Assembly: GCA_963691705.1 (NCBI GenBank)
Contig: OY829539.1
Coordinates: forward strand, 53,418,327-53,482,326
DNA length: 64,000 nucleotides
Direction of reading: 5' to 3'
Source: Viola odorata
Lineage: Eukaryota; Streptophyta; Magnoliopsida; Malpighiales; Violaceae
Positions 50,803 to 63,190 of the stretch are shown here, piece after piece (the first letter of the stretch is position 1; each line of letters opens with the position of its first letter). The translations under genes and the position numbers were made by a program. The notes under the pieces were generated by a model, which ran no database searches, was not told the origin of the DNA, and saw only the letters and a program-made list of their open reading frames with translations.

Positions 50803-51010
50803 GAATCTTACTATTTGAGCACGCATATTAAAGAAGCTGGATGACTCACTATTTGAGATAATTTTACCCCGAATTTTTTCTCGGACGTTCGTTAAGGATT
50901 AACGTACCCTAAAAAAAAGTACGATTTTTTTGGGTCAAATAGTGAGTCATCCGGCTTCCTTAATATGCGTGCCCAATTAGTAAGAGTCGTTTAATAAAAA
51001 CCGGAGGGAG
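50803..51010. mobile_element. Stowaway-like MITE, copy 1 (left end eroded)
   Basis: The internal sequence (GGATGACTCACTATTTGAGA, TTCTCGGACGTTCGTTAAGG) matches, in the opposite orientation, the element at 59770-60001. The right end AAACCGGAGGGAG is followed by TA, as in Stowaway elements whose ends are CTCCCTCCGT-like. The left end is not clear. Confidence 0.65.
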
Positions 51011-51484
51011 TATCAATTTTATTTCTATAATTAGTATTTGAAAAAGTGAATACATAAAATATTAGCGATATGCACATGTGGTTATAATTCAGCTGGTTAG
51101 TACATATCGTTTTTATATCATGAGTTCAATCATGGTAATGTAATGATAAATTAATAATACAATCATTTTAAAAAAAAAAAAGAGATATATGATAATTATA
51201 TGATTATTAATTTCTCTGTCTACAAACTAAAATTTTTGCCATATTCCAAATGAAAAAAAAATGGAATAGTTCTTTTTAAGGAAATTTTTATATTTATATT
51301 TATTATTAGAGATTTTTTGTTAATTATATTTTTTGCACTTGCAAGTGTTTACGTGGGTCTGAGATGGTTTTATGCGAGTAGAGTCCGGTTGAATGGGTTA
51401 TACTGGTTGATGAATACCACTACTCAATATCTAGCTCTTTTATATTGACGCATTAAGAATATGGCTTTAATCCAAACCCAATTC

Positions 51485-51921
51485 TTGGGTGTTCCGGGGA
51501 TGACAACTCAAAAGTGAAAGTTATCATACCCATCCAATAATTAATAAACATGTATCTATTTTTTTTTCAGCTCACATAAAAATTAAAACTAATTAAACAT
51601 CTCTCTTTATTTCTTTTCTTTTTTTATGAAAATTGCTGCATTTTGGCGTTGGCCTTCTTTTCCCTTCCACCACCACCACCTACCTTTTCTCTCTCTCCTC
51701 TCTTCTATTCTCCATCGTAGCTCCTGCTCTTCAGCTTCCATATCTCCACACCTCAAAGGTATGGGAACTTTTAACTCTCTATTTTCTTCTGGTGATTCTA
51801 GACATTTATATTTCTTTGTTCTATCTATCTGCATCATCCTCTCCTTCTCCTCCTTGCTCATTCCCAAATCTAGAAAAACCCAAAACTTTCAAGCCTTTCT
51901 CAGGTAAACACCATAAAAACT
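51485..51921 (+). repeat. Left inverted arm flanking GDP-mannose epimerase fragments
   Basis: 437 bp starting TTGGGTGTTCCGGGGATGAC and ending at CACCATAAAAACT. It is the inverse of 54165-54603 with only scattered differences. It includes a CT-rich stretch and an apparent splice donor (TTTCTCAGGTAAAC at about 51898), so it looks like the promoter and 5' untranslated exon of the epimerase gene. Confidence 0.88.
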
Positions 51922-51924
51922 AAA

Positions 51925-52350
51925 GGAGTTGATTTGTCCATTTATGGATCTTCTAAGGTGGTTGGCACTCAAGCACCTGTTCAGTTGGGCTCGCTTCGCG
52001 CTGCTGATGGCAAAGAATGAGCTGAATTCTATGAAGAAGGTTCAGTCATGCAAGAAAGCTCCATATTTTTCAGGGTTACAATATGGCAAAGCTAATGCAT
52101 TGGAAATTAGTCTTGGTTGTGGTATCATAGGAGAAAGTATTGAAGAGTATGAGGCAGCATTCAATTGAATAATTGTTTCAGTAATTATCACATTTTGTCA
52201 GCTTGATTTTTAAGGAAGCTTTATGCTCTTAGTTTATCGGAATCCTGCTTTTCCAGCCGGGCACCTCTGTACTGTTATGTTACAACCTTTGAATTATGAT
52301 TTGTATACCTTTATTTTTTAAATTTCTCTTCAATAATATTTATCTTTACC
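51925..52350 (+). pseudogene. GDP-mannose 3,5-epimerase C-terminal exon fragment and 3' UTR
   Basis: Positions 51925-52020 encode GVDLSIYGSSKVVGTQ APVQLGSLRAADGKE and then a stop, the C-terminal end of plant GDP-D-mannose 3,5-epimerase (ascorbate pathway). It follows directly on the 5' arm, so about 340 codons are missing. The sequence to about 52350 looks like a 3' untranslated region. It cannot make the enzyme. Confidence 0.85.
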
Positions 52351-52625
52351 ATCCATAAATTTGTGAGATGATGAAAATTCGTTGTTATCTTGATAAGGGC
52401 AAATGCTATTATGAAGGCAATACATGGGATGCGAGTGCTAGTATTGTTTTTTATTCTATCAGATGGAAAAGTAAATTAGAAAAGAGAAACTAGCCAATGA
52501 GCTGATAATTTGCAGAAGGAATATGCAAAGGGATTTTGCATAATCTTGCGGAATGATAGTCCATTTGGTCATTCACTTGTGGTTCTGATAGTGACATTGC
52601 GGTTGGTATTTTTAAGCATTTGTCA

Positions 52626-53527
52626 TTGATCCTGGAAGCCTCAAGCATGTTGAAGCTAATCATTGTATTATTGTACATAATGACAGAGTGATTGGATTGA
52701 ATGAATCCCATCCCACCCATATCAGCAGCGAGGTTGAAGACATGGTCAATATCCTTCGTAACCTTCAAGCAGTTATCCATAACCCTGAGATTAACAAGAT
52801 GGATGTCACAGCCACTTGTAGCTGATAGCTGAAGGAAAAGAGCGGGAAACACAACTGTCTTGCTTAACTGGCACACAAGTTGTTAGAGCTGCTGCAGTCA
52901 ACTTGTCAACTTGGATAAGTAGTTAGAAAGCTTCAAGATAGTTAGTGGTAATCAGCTAGCATAATAATCATCATACTTCTGCATTTTGTAAATCAATCTC
53001 TTGTATTTGCAAGCTCAATGAGTAGCATTACATGTATAGGTTCAATGAACCTTGTTCTTTTACAAGTTGCAATGCAATCTGTTAAGAGCAGTTACAAATT
53101 CTAATTCCTATCTAGTTTCTTCTCTTCTGCTGCTGCACTCCATTCTTCTCTCGTTTCTTCACTAATCACCAGCAAGATCATTCTTGATCATCCTTTCCTT
53201 TGTTAATCAATTCCTTCTGATCTCAGTTAAGCTGTTATCTGTTCTTCTCTTTTCTTGTTGATCTTGGTGTCAAGGCTTGATCTTCATCCCAGGCCTGTGA
53301 CAATGGAATTCATGGCAGAACATGTCTTCGGTCATGTGCTCATTCTTCTTCCAGTCGGAAGCAATAATGTAATGGCCCTCACTCTTCAAGCGGCGAGCAA
53401 TGTGAGAGTCAATAAAACCACCAGCCCCAGTAATGGAAATTCGGAGCTTTTCAGATGGCCAGTAAGGTTCCCTCTTAAGGGCCTCATAGGTGTAAGCCCC
53501 ATATTCTGATCCATCAATGCTTCCCAT
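52626..53527 (-). pseudogene. GDP-mannose 3,5-epimerase N-terminal fragment
   Basis: On the minus strand, 53527-53290 encodes the family N-terminus: MGSIDGSEYGAYTYEALK, REPYWPSEKLRISITGAGGF and ASDWKKNEHMTEDMFCHEFH, including the NAD-binding GAGGF motif. After an LTR-like insert, 52806-52626 continues NLRVMDNCLKV, DHVFNLAADMGGMGFIQSNH and YNNTMISFNMLEASRI. Similarity then stops; the catalytic Y/K region and the rest are absent. One conserved alanine after GGFI is aspartate. Upstream, 53560-54164 looks like the 5' untranslated intron of the source gene. Confidence 0.88.
52881..53272. mobile_element. LTR-like insert (probable solo LTR)
   Basis: 392 bp beginning TGTTAGAGCTGC and ending CTTGGTGTCA, i.e. 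TG...CA ends as in Ty1/copia LTRs. A TCTTCTGCTGCTGC CT-rich 3' part and a TGTATAGG region add to the LTR look. It splits the epimerase fragment. The flanking five bases (CAAGT and AGGCT) do not match, so a clean insertion is not shown. Confidence 0.5.
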
Positions 53528-54164
53528 TCTGGATTTACTCAAATTGTTAGGAACAAGCACATAGAATTTGTAAACATCAAAATTACCAGGTTTCATAGTT
53601 GATGAAAAAAGAATCTAAACAGAGAGCAACCTAAATTTCCTAGCTAATCAATCCAAACCGGCAAATAAGTCCATCATGACACCCATAAATCATACATCAA
53701 AGTTTACCAAGCAGAAGCTGAACTGCAAAATAAAGATGGTCAGAAGAACACAACAATTTATCTTTTTATGACTTATAGGGCTAAACAAAATCAAACTTCC
53801 AGGACTACAACCGTATGGTGAAGCAGAAAACGAACAGGGAAATGGTGGAAAAAAAATCATAAATTGAATATACAAAAGCCAAGTGACCTCGTATCCTGTG
53901 GAATATAACGAGAGAAAGGATTTTCCTTTACTTTATTTTTCAAAGAAACATGACTCATTTCAGTAACGGCCTCAAAAATGTGAAATTTAGCACCAAATTA
54001 GCACAATTAAGGATACTCACTTCTGGAGTATGAAAACAAGAATTCACAGATACAGAAGCCCAGCAATCTAAAGAAAACGAACACTATCTTAAAGAAATGA
54101 GAAGCGTAACAAAGTGCAGCACAAATGATAATAGACGAAAAAACAAAAAAAAACAGAGTTGCGC

Positions 54165-54603
54165 AGTTTTTATGGTGTTTACCTGAGAAAGGCTTGAAAG
54201 TTTTGGGTTTTTCTAGATTTGGGAATGAGCGAGGAGGAGAGGATGATGCAGATAGATAGAACAAAGAAATATAAATGTCTAAAATCACCAGAAGAAAAGA
54301 GAGAGTTAAAAGTTCCCATACCTTTGAGGTGTGGAGATATGGAAGCTGAAGAGCAGGAGCTGCGATGGAGAATAGAAGAGAGGAGAGAGAGAAAACGTAG
54401 TAGGTGGTGGTGGAAGAGAAAAGAAGGCCAACGCCAAAATGCAGCAATTTCCATAAAAAAAAAGAAAAGAAATAAAGAGAGATGTTTATTATTAATTAGT
54501 TTTAATTTTTAAGCCAGCTGTAAAGAAAATAGCCACATGTCTATTAATTATTGGATGGGTATGACAACTTTCACTTTTGAGTTGTCATTCCCGGAACATC
54601 CAA
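54165..54603 (-). repeat. Right inverted arm flanking GDP-mannose epimerase fragments
   Basis: 439 bp, inverse of 51485-51921. Reading on the minus strand it starts TTGGATGTTCCGGGAATGAC and leads into the 5' intron and exon 2 of the epimerase fragment. Confidence 0.88.
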
Positions 54604-54666
54604 AAATTTCTCCCGAAGGAAATAGGTTTTGTCAGGTACTCCTGGGAGTGTATGATGTGGATAGTA

Positions 54667-54909
54667 TTTTCTCCGCCGTAAAATAAATGACTCTTTAGAA
54701 TAGTAAGTAAAATTAAAACAATAATTAATTTACAATTCTGCCTCTTGTTCATTCCCAAATTTAATGAATGGAAAGGAGGAAGATGGGATGAGGGTAGGGG
54801 TAAAACAAATCAAATGGATGCAATTTATGCTTTGGAAAGTGTGAAAGTCATTTATTTTGGACCGACTTTTCAGTAGGAAAACGTCGTTTATTTTGTTCTG
54901 CAGGGAGTA
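54667..54909. mobile_element. Stowaway-like MITE (different family)
   Basis: The left end TTTTCTCCGCCGTAAAATAA and the inverse of the right end (CTCCCTGCAGAACAAAATAA) form imperfect inverted repeats with AAATAAATGAC next to them. The ends are bordered by TA. The interior is AT-rich with no coding sequence. Confidence 0.55.
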
Positions 54910-57311
54910 TTATTTAACTAGTTTAGCTTCCAACAAAATTACACATGTAATAAGAGAAATTTACAATCTATGTAAGTTCTTAACTAAAAAAAATTAGCTA
55001 CAAATCAATGTATTTAATATTTTTGAATTCCCATGTACATTAAAAAGTAATAAAAAAACTTACTAACTTATACATCTTGAGTCTTTCTTAGTAAATATGT
55101 GTGTGACTTTTTTGAAAATTAAACTACACTCAGAACATTATGTGCATCATTTCTCCGGGAGTAGCTAATAAAATCTCCATAAGGAGTGGCAGAACCCTAA
55201 ATTTTTTAAATATTCTATTACAAGTCTTTGAGTTTTAAATTTTTCTATTAATTTTTTATATATTACTTAAAAAATATATCTTTATTTATTTGGTCTACTT
55301 AATAAAAAAAAATCAAAAATTAATGTTGTAACTCATGAGATTTCATACCCTTTGGATTTATTTTGATGATAACTAAACATTATGTACTATTACTATATAT
55401 AGTCTTAAGGTTGCACAATACTCGATTGCATTATAAGAAATCATTACTTAAAAAACAAATCTAGAAAAATGTACATATAATTTTTAATTAATAACATATA
55501 AAATGTTACGTTACACTCTACACATGTTAGGTAAATAAAATGAATAACTAAATATATTGGTCAAGGGCTTGGCCAAAATAATTTATGGGTCTAAAAACTC
55601 AAATGGAGATAATTCCGGTAAGGGTACTTCTGAGAGCTGCGTTCTTATGCTTCGATTATGGGTTCAATGATGTTCATCTTTATCTCTATAGCACTGCTAT
55701 AGAATGCAAGGACCCCTATACACTCCTACTTCCCTCCTCTTCAAACTATCTAGCGACTACCTCCTACTAGACAATCCTAACCAAAAAGCACCTTGCCGGT
55801 TAAAGGGTTTACTGTTTTGGTTGGTGGCTTGATTGGATTACTGTGGCGCAATCGTTCTCAATGGCTTATGGGAAGACAATACCTAACTCAAGCTACCCCC
55901 CATTCGGAGCCCTAAGTTGTCAATCTGGTCTGAGTTATATTGCTTATTTTCTCTAGCCTGGCGCGAAACTAGTTGTCTACCTGGCTTATCCAATTTCGCC
56001 CGTCCATTGACTGCAACTTTCAAGCTAGAATTAAGAATGATCAGTTCTGAACTTTAACAAGAAAATGATGTGCTAAACCAGAAAATAATCAATTACAAAG
56101 ATAAAGATTATTAGGAATAATTAAACCTCACGATGCATAAGAACTTGGCTCATTTAGCTCTTACCAAGAATGATGATCTAACCGGACATAGTCATGGAAG
56201 AAAATAAAGATTTATTTTGCATAAAGGAAATTAAAATCCGTAAATTCCAAACTTGAAAAATTATAGAGCATAATTGTTTGCTAGTGTGCGTGAAAGAGAA
56301 GAAGAGAGTCAAGTCCTGAGTCCCCTTCAATAAAGGCTCCTAACAGCTTTTAACATAAGTTGTCTTCTAGTCCTACCCAAACTCAATCTCTTTCAAAGTT
56401 CAAGATAAGGATAAAAGAAAAGATACAAATCCGAAATATTGTTTGTTTGAAAAATCAAAATATTATCCTAAGAGGGAGATCCAGATAAGGATTCTTGCTG
56501 ATAATTTTCAATGCAGCTATCTTTGTCCAAAGTCTGCCGCTGCAGTTTGTCTCGGCTGTCTTGGTCAAGATAGTTTTAAATGCCTGATTTTGTGCTTCGT
56601 AGGTGATATTCTCTATTTCATCTGCCTCTAAGTGATTTCTGCCCAAATTATAAGAATTTAGATAGTAAAAATATAAGAAACAAATGGTCAATCAAGTATA
56701 AAACTAACATTTGGCTCTTGTCAAACATAATTATCTCTATAACAATTACAAGATTTAATATATAAATGATGCAACTTTTCAAATTGTTAATTAAATATTA
56801 TCTTTTTGTATTCCATAACTTATATTTTAAATTGTATTAAAAAAATCAATTTTATTAATTAAATTAATTAAATAGTGTAAAAAAGAGAGTGTAGAGTAAT
56901 TGGTACGGGATTACTCTACGTTCCTAGGGGTCTCGGTTTTGAGTTCCAGAGAATTCAACTACTTTAAAATACTTTTTAGAAGAGTTTTAATTTCCTCTCT
57001 TACAAGGACCTACTCGATTCGAGTTCGGATCAGTCAGGTGCTGAATAGACAGCTAGACACTGAATGGTTTCTAATATATATATATATATATAAGTTATGA
57101 AAAATGTTTATTTCTTTTTAATACCATACCATGTGTCAAACTCTAAGGCATCCGAGTGATGACAATGACATCGTAGGAATGATTAAACGGTCCAAATCAA
57201 GGTTGTTATTCCCGTACTGGTAAGTGTCTCGAATTTTTCATTGGTATGGAATGTACCAATCCCGGGTAAAATGCTACTCTCGATTGGTATCCTGGTATCC
57301 TGGTATCCTAT

Positions 57312-57354
<43 letters not shown>

Positions 57355-58043
57355 CATACAAATTTACAAATATTCAACAAACTTATGATACATTTTTTTG
57401 TATTGGAATGAGACGTACCATCCATAATGGATGGTATTTGATCGGTATGACTAGTATAGAGTGAGATAGAAATTGATCAAGCTAGTACAACATATTTTTA
57501 TCTCGTTTTAAGTATTGGGATGAGACGGACTGACCATATTGGTTGTATGGTACGAAATTGATTATTTTGTTAATTTAAGTACAAGGTTAAAAAATTATCA
57601 TTAATCATCTTTTAATTTTTTTTTTACAATTCATTTTTTTTTAAAATTTTAGTCTATTTTTTATGATTTCCCTCTTATCTTTACAAAATTTCTCACATTT
57701 TTATATTTAATTCTATTGTTATAAAAGAAGATTTAAACCTTCTATCTATTTTCAAAACTATTGTTTATTTATATATTTTTGAATTTACTGCATTTTATTA
57801 TATACTATGTTTAGCATTGTGATGCATTTCAAACAAATTAGCAAGTTCAAACTAGTTATCAACATTGTATAATAAAACACTAGAAAATAATACATTTTTT
57901 CCCCTCTCAACGTTAATGGTTAGAGTTGCTGATAATAAGTTCCCAAATACCCTGATGACAATATTGCTAATACCATACCTATCTACGCTGCTCCTAATTG
58001 TAAATAACGTCCTACATGATCAATACCCAAATTGAAGCCCTCT
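54910..58043. other. Intergenic DNA; possible SINE and TA microsatellites
   Basis: AT-rich DNA. Positions 55560-56640 are less AT-rich and may be a retrotransposon or untranslated relic, but no protein was recognised. Positions about 56885-57065 look SINE-like on the plus strand, with an A-box-like GTAGAGTAATTGGTACGG and a B-box-like GGTTTTGAGTTCC. TA-repeat tracts lie at about 57078-57092 and 57325-57348. Positions 57190-57560 contain repeated GGTATCCTGGTATCC and GGTATGG words. Confidence 0.4.
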
Positions 58044-61000
58044 CTACTCATTCCACAAAGCAAACATTGGAACTTGAGACACCAATTCCAAGCCTCCCAT
58101 ATTTCTATTGCTACTTCCGTGACCACTCTGATTATTTTCATCTTCATACGTCTTTGGACCTTGGAAAGAGTAGTAACCCTGATGAGGAGGGAGGTCACCA
58201 CCACCCAAACATTTCAGGCTTTCCGAACTAGATGAGTTCCTGCTGCTCGAACCCACCAATGTCATGCCGTTGTTGTCGAAATTTTGTTGTTGTTGATCAT
58301 GTTCGTTTCCCTTGCCGCTCCAAATCATGTCCGTTAGCTCGTCCGAGGCTTTGCTACTTGTTATGGCAAGAACCGGCAGCTGGGTAGGAGATTTAGAGGA
58401 AGCACAGTCGTCGAGAGCCATCAGGGCACCGTCTCTCGACGAATTACGCTTCGCTAGGTCACTAGCAATGAGGGTAGAGCTTGAACAAATTCTCTTCACA
58501 TCATACCTACTTATGCCGAAATTGGTGACAGCACTCGTACCGCGAAACTTAATCGCTGCGATATCATACGCCTCAGCAGCTTCTTCTTGTGTGCCTGTGT
58601 GTACATCCGTAAGACAAGTTGTTATACTTATAATGAACACCAATCCTAATCAAGTTTCAAATTTCTCAAGTTAATTAAGATTAATTTTAGTTGGGATTCC
58701 TACAAAAACCTATGCAGATCCAAAGGTTGTCTGACGGCGACAAAATAACAACATAAATTCAAGTTTGAACCCCGCCTATACTCCTATCGAAAAGGAAAAA
58801 GATGTAAGATAATGAAAAAGGGGTGGTGGTAGCGGTGGGCTTACTAAATGTGCCAAGGTACAAGTCCTTGTTGCCAGCAACTCTGCCAATTCTAGCTTGC
58901 CATCTTCCATGCTGATGGTGCCTAAAAGGAAAAAGGAGCAAAAGCTATCAAAGAAGAGGAACAAGGAATCATATTGTCAATGATGACATAAATAACCATA
59001 CTTAGTATGCATACTTGATATTGTCTCCCTATTATTGCCCAAATATAATTGAAAAAAGAAAACAAAAAAGCCTGCAAATTGCAATAAATAATATTGGCCT
59101 TCTGCCATTACCTTGTCACACCTCTGTACACAGAAGCCCCTCTTGAAAACCCACTACTTTTCCTGTCAAAAAAATGAAGTTAAAGAACTTATCAGCTAAA
59201 GAACTGGACACATGGACGAATATAAAAATATAATGACACGTGTAAAATGTACTAAATTAAGACAAACAAACGAGTAGAAGTAGTAAATGAACACAAACCG
59301 ATGTACATGTAGTGAATTAGCATGAAAATCTGAGTACGTGTACTAAATATATCATTAACCCCGGGTTAATTTATAAATTACCTTCTCAGATTGGCTACAA
59401 ATTCTTGCCTGGTCATGTGCTTCATCTCTTCAAGCTCATGTTCATAACTACTCAACTGAGTATATAATTTAATGAAAAGATGTTAGTAAATGGTTTTAAC
59501 ATGCATGCACAACTTCATTAGGGTTTTTAACATGAGAAAAAGCTTACAGGAAAATTGATATGAGTTGTTGGACCCCAATACTTTAAGGCAGCTAGATCAT
59601 AAGCCCTTGCTGCTTTCTCTTCCTTGTCATAACCTCCTGTGGTTTAATTAGATTTATTTAACAAAAAGAATATTATTATTGTTACTACCCAATAATGCAA
59701 GAATATTATTATTGAGAATCATTTAAAACCCAGAAATGCCTTTTTAGGTCCAACATTTAATAAAGAGTACTCTTCTGGTTTTTATTAACTGATGCGTACT
59801 GTTCATGCACGCATCTCAAGGAGGCTAGATGATTCACTATTTGACCCCAAAAAATTTCGTACTTTTTTTCTAACGCACGTTAATCCTTAACATACGTCCG
59901 AGAAAAAATTCGGGGCAAAATTATCTCAAATAGTGAGTCATCCAGTTTTTTTAATATGCGTGTAAATAATGAAAACGTCGGTTAATAAAAACCAAAGGGA
60001 GTAGGAAGTAAAGATGAGAAAGCACGCAAGTGAATGATATGAAAAAGTTTCACCTACCAAGGTAAACTGCACAAGGTTGACAGAGAAATGGAGAAGGAGG
60101 ACCCCAAAAATGCATGGAAAACACAACCGTTAGTATATTCTTCAGTAAAATGCAGAAACAACCAAAACAAGGGACAAGAATAATAATAATAAATTAATAC
60201 TAATAGATAAATTCTGCATAAAATAAATCAATTTATAGTTAAAAAATTTAAATTCGAATTTTGAGAATAGAACAAATTATAACAAGAGAATCACCCGTCT
60301 AGGGAGTCGAGAGTGTTCGAATGAAATGAATTTTAATTGAGAAAATAAACAAGAGAAGAAAAAGGAATTCCTATAATCTAATCTTACCTTGCCTTCCTTT
60401 TCTTGTTTGTCCTTCTTTTCTGCAGCTATTATCCCACAAATGGGCCTCATATCTTCCGGTCCATCTATGCCTAACAATCATTTTTTTTTTAAAAACACAT
60501 GAAGAAAGAAAAAATATGTAAACGAAGAGGAGAATCTTGGTAAAGATATACTATTACCTGGTGACACCTCTAAACTGAGAAGTTCTTTGTCCAAAAGTGT
60601 CAATAGATTTTCTAGGGGCAGCAGCAGCAGCTGGGCCTCTGCCAAGAGATTTGGCACCACCCCTTTTCTTGCTATTATCAACAACCACTTGCTGCAATGG
60701 AGAGATCATTGTTGTTGGTGGTGGTGGTGGTGACACCATTAAAGATCCATCTTGATGAGAATTATTAGTTGGACTGCTCATTGAGAGTGACAGAGACTGG
60801 AAATTGGTAACTTGATGATGATGTTCTTGATGATTTGAAGCAGTTGAACCACTTTTCATGTCACAAAATGGTGCAGCTGCCTGACTTAGCCAAGACTTGA
60901 ACCCAGCTGCTGCTGCTGCTGCAGAAACAGAAGAACTAGTTGCACTCTCGTCAAAACCCACATGATGATCCTGATGGCTCATCATCAACTGGTTAGGGTT

Positions 61001-61794
61001 TGGATTAGTATTGTTATTCTCTATGAAATATTGGTAGTTGTTGGTGTTATTAGATGCATGGATGAAAGAAGATGTGTTGATTCCAAGATCTTCTCCTCCT
61101 GCCTCCATATCACTCACAAGATCAACATTAACATTGATTCCATTGTTATTATGAGCATGATGATCAGAAGGAGAGTTTGAGTAACAAGAACCCAAGAAAT
61201 CCTCTAGCTTTGGACCCTCCTCATTTGCACTACCCCCCACATCCATGTTGCTCTCATATCTCCAATCTACAAAATTCCCATTACAACCAAAAAAAAGAAA
61301 TCTTGAAACATACCCATATTAAATAACGTTAGTTGACTACAGTGAGTCAGTCAATAAGAGTATCAAGAATGTTTTATTAAGAAAGATGAATCCCTCATGA
61401 GTAAAGCGTCATTTAATTTAAAACGAAAGATGGTATCTAGCATCAGGAAAAGTTCTTCAAAAAGTTCTCTCTTCATTTATAATATGCATGTAAAACGAAG
61501 GAGGGGAACCAAGAACACATAAATCAATTAATATTTACCTGATGGGTGTCTGAAGGGATCAAGAATACAGAGAGAGCCATCAGAGCGCAGAGGCATGACA
61601 GGGATATTTTGGTGGTGGTGATGATGAGGATGAGCAGTACTAGATGAAGAAGAGATATTATTATAAGTGGTCGGTTGATTTTGATGATTATTATTGTCAT
61701 CAAGATCATCATCATCATCAACTCTACCAGTAGTACCAAACCCTTCATCAATTCTCAAGTGGGGAGTCAAAGAAAACCCCAACCAGTTGCTCAT
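58044..61794 (-). CDS. AIL1: AINTEGUMENTA-like AP2 transcription factor, AIL1 type
   Basis: Nuclear transcription factor with two AP2 DNA-binding repeats; the ANT/AIL family promotes growth and meristem activity. Nine exons on the minus strand: 61794-61539, 61266-60558, 60470-60388, 60066-60058, 59636-59548, 59455-59382, 59162-59112, 58921-58845 and 58594-58044, giving about 632 residues. The start [15 protein letters not shown] and the [17 protein letters not shown] tail point to AIL1. The euANT motifs [11 protein letters not shown] and [12 protein letters not shown] are present. AP2-R1 has [15 protein letters not shown] and, after the 9-nt microexon encoding [23 protein letters not shown]. 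The linker is [22 protein letters not shown]2-R2 has [20 protein letters not shown] and [16 protein letters not shown]. The C-terminal PMFALWNE matches the family tail. Residue after TSQ in R1 is F where family members have Y. The N-terminal half has poly-His, poly-Ala and poly-Pro runs. A Stowaway-like MITE lies in intron 4. Confidence 0.94.
59770..60001. mobile_element. Stowaway-like MITE, copy 2, in the AIL1-like gene intron 4
   Basis: 232-bp element with ends CTCTTCTGGTTTTTATTAA and the inverse of CTCCCTTTGGTTTTTATTAA, bordered by TA on both sides (59768-59769 and 60002-60003). It is the same family as 50803-51010, in the opposite orientation. It lies between exon 5 (59636) and the microexon (60058), within 57 bp of the microexon donor. 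Confidence 0.75.
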
Positions 61795-63178
61795 GATCTT
61801 ATCTCTCTCCTCTGGAGACAAAACAACAAGACAAGAACAACAAAAACTACTCTCTCAAAAACTGTGTTTATTAATGTTTTGCTTTTAGTACCTCTCTCTC
61901 TTCTCTCTTTTGTTGCTGCCTGTAGCCTGTAGGGGTTTTAAAGCTCAAACTTCAAGAAAAACTTAGCAACAATACTCTTTCTCTCCTATGGTTTCTCTCT
62001 TTATATATATATATTATATTCTTGGTCTTTATGTCTGAAATCTGAACGATGCTTTGAAATTCGTGCCCTTTTCCTTTCAATTCTTCTCAGAACTTTAGCA
62101 GGAGCAGGAGGTGGCCATGAGTCTATGACATGGGCATGGGGTGACAAATCTTTATATATGCATGCATGTGTGGACAATTGTGCTACAGTCCTTGTTTGCA
62201 GTATAGAAAAGGCTTTTGATATTTGCCTCTTTTTGCATCGTCTCATGTCTAATCTCATCTATTTGAATACCAATCTTTTTGCTCCTATCTTTGACTAATA
62301 AATAAAATAAATTAATATCAACTATTATTGTTTATCCTTAATTCAAGCCTATAAAATAGAAAAAATTATGCTAATTAAAAGATTCATTCTTTTAAAATAT
62401 TAATGTAAAAGTATATATAATATTTTTGGCTATATAAAATATTAATATTTTTGTGAATTTTATCACAATATGTACAATGTTTATATGATTACAGGTTAAT
62501 CAAATCTCTGATGGTGATTAGGACATCTTGACATGTTCTTCCCCTCGCTACATTGAATAAAAAATGTTCTCTACTTTTTAAATTTCTCAAGTATTATTGG
62601 AACGATTATTTATTATTAAATGCCCAATAAATTTGGACAAATTTAGATAGAAATGAAGATTTATAGGTAACTTTAGGGCTATGCACTAAATTATCGAACT
62701 ATCAATAATTATTGAAATATTAAACCGAAGTTTATTCTATTCCATTGGTAATTTATTTATTTATTTGTTGTTATGCATATATACTGAGTACCAACAGGAC
62801 TTTCTTCCAGAATTTCACAAATATGTACTATAATAAGTAATTAAATTAGAAAAATAAAGACACAAATATGGTATTACTTGTTTAGTATTTATTATGGATG
62901 GATTATGGATGTAAAAGAGTAAAGTTTGGTTCATTTGATCTATGCTTGCTGGTGGAGCTTGATATTTAAATGTTTCTGGTGGATGCGTTGTTTAAGACTT
63001 CATTATTTCGGAAATTTAGTAATAATATCGAATAGTAAATATTATAGTATGGTATTTGGTATTTCTAATTCGATATAATTAAACACTGAATAGTGAAGTA
63101 TTTCTACCCAAATATTGCGGTATCGTTTGATGGACATCCTAGGTGACTTCATGGCTTTCTACTTCGATCCGTCTTTTG
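61795..63178 (-). promoter_or_regulatory. 5' UTR and promoter region of the AIL1-like gene
   Basis: A CT-rich leader (TCTCTCTT-type on either strand, about 61840-62000) and TATATATATA at about 62003-62013, which could be the TATA region about 210 bases before the ATG. Further upstream the DNA is AT-rich with no gene seen. Confidence 0.4.
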
Positions 63179-63190
63179 AACAATCACTTT

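Noticed and set aside
51058..51150. tRNA-like promoter words (TTATAATTCAGCTGGTTAG and GAGTTCAATC)
   Set aside because: They resemble SINE A and B boxes but no cloverleaf, tail or target duplication could be shown, so no tRNA or SINE is called.
57325..57348. TA dinucleotide tract
   Set aside because: Ordinary microsatellite without visible role.
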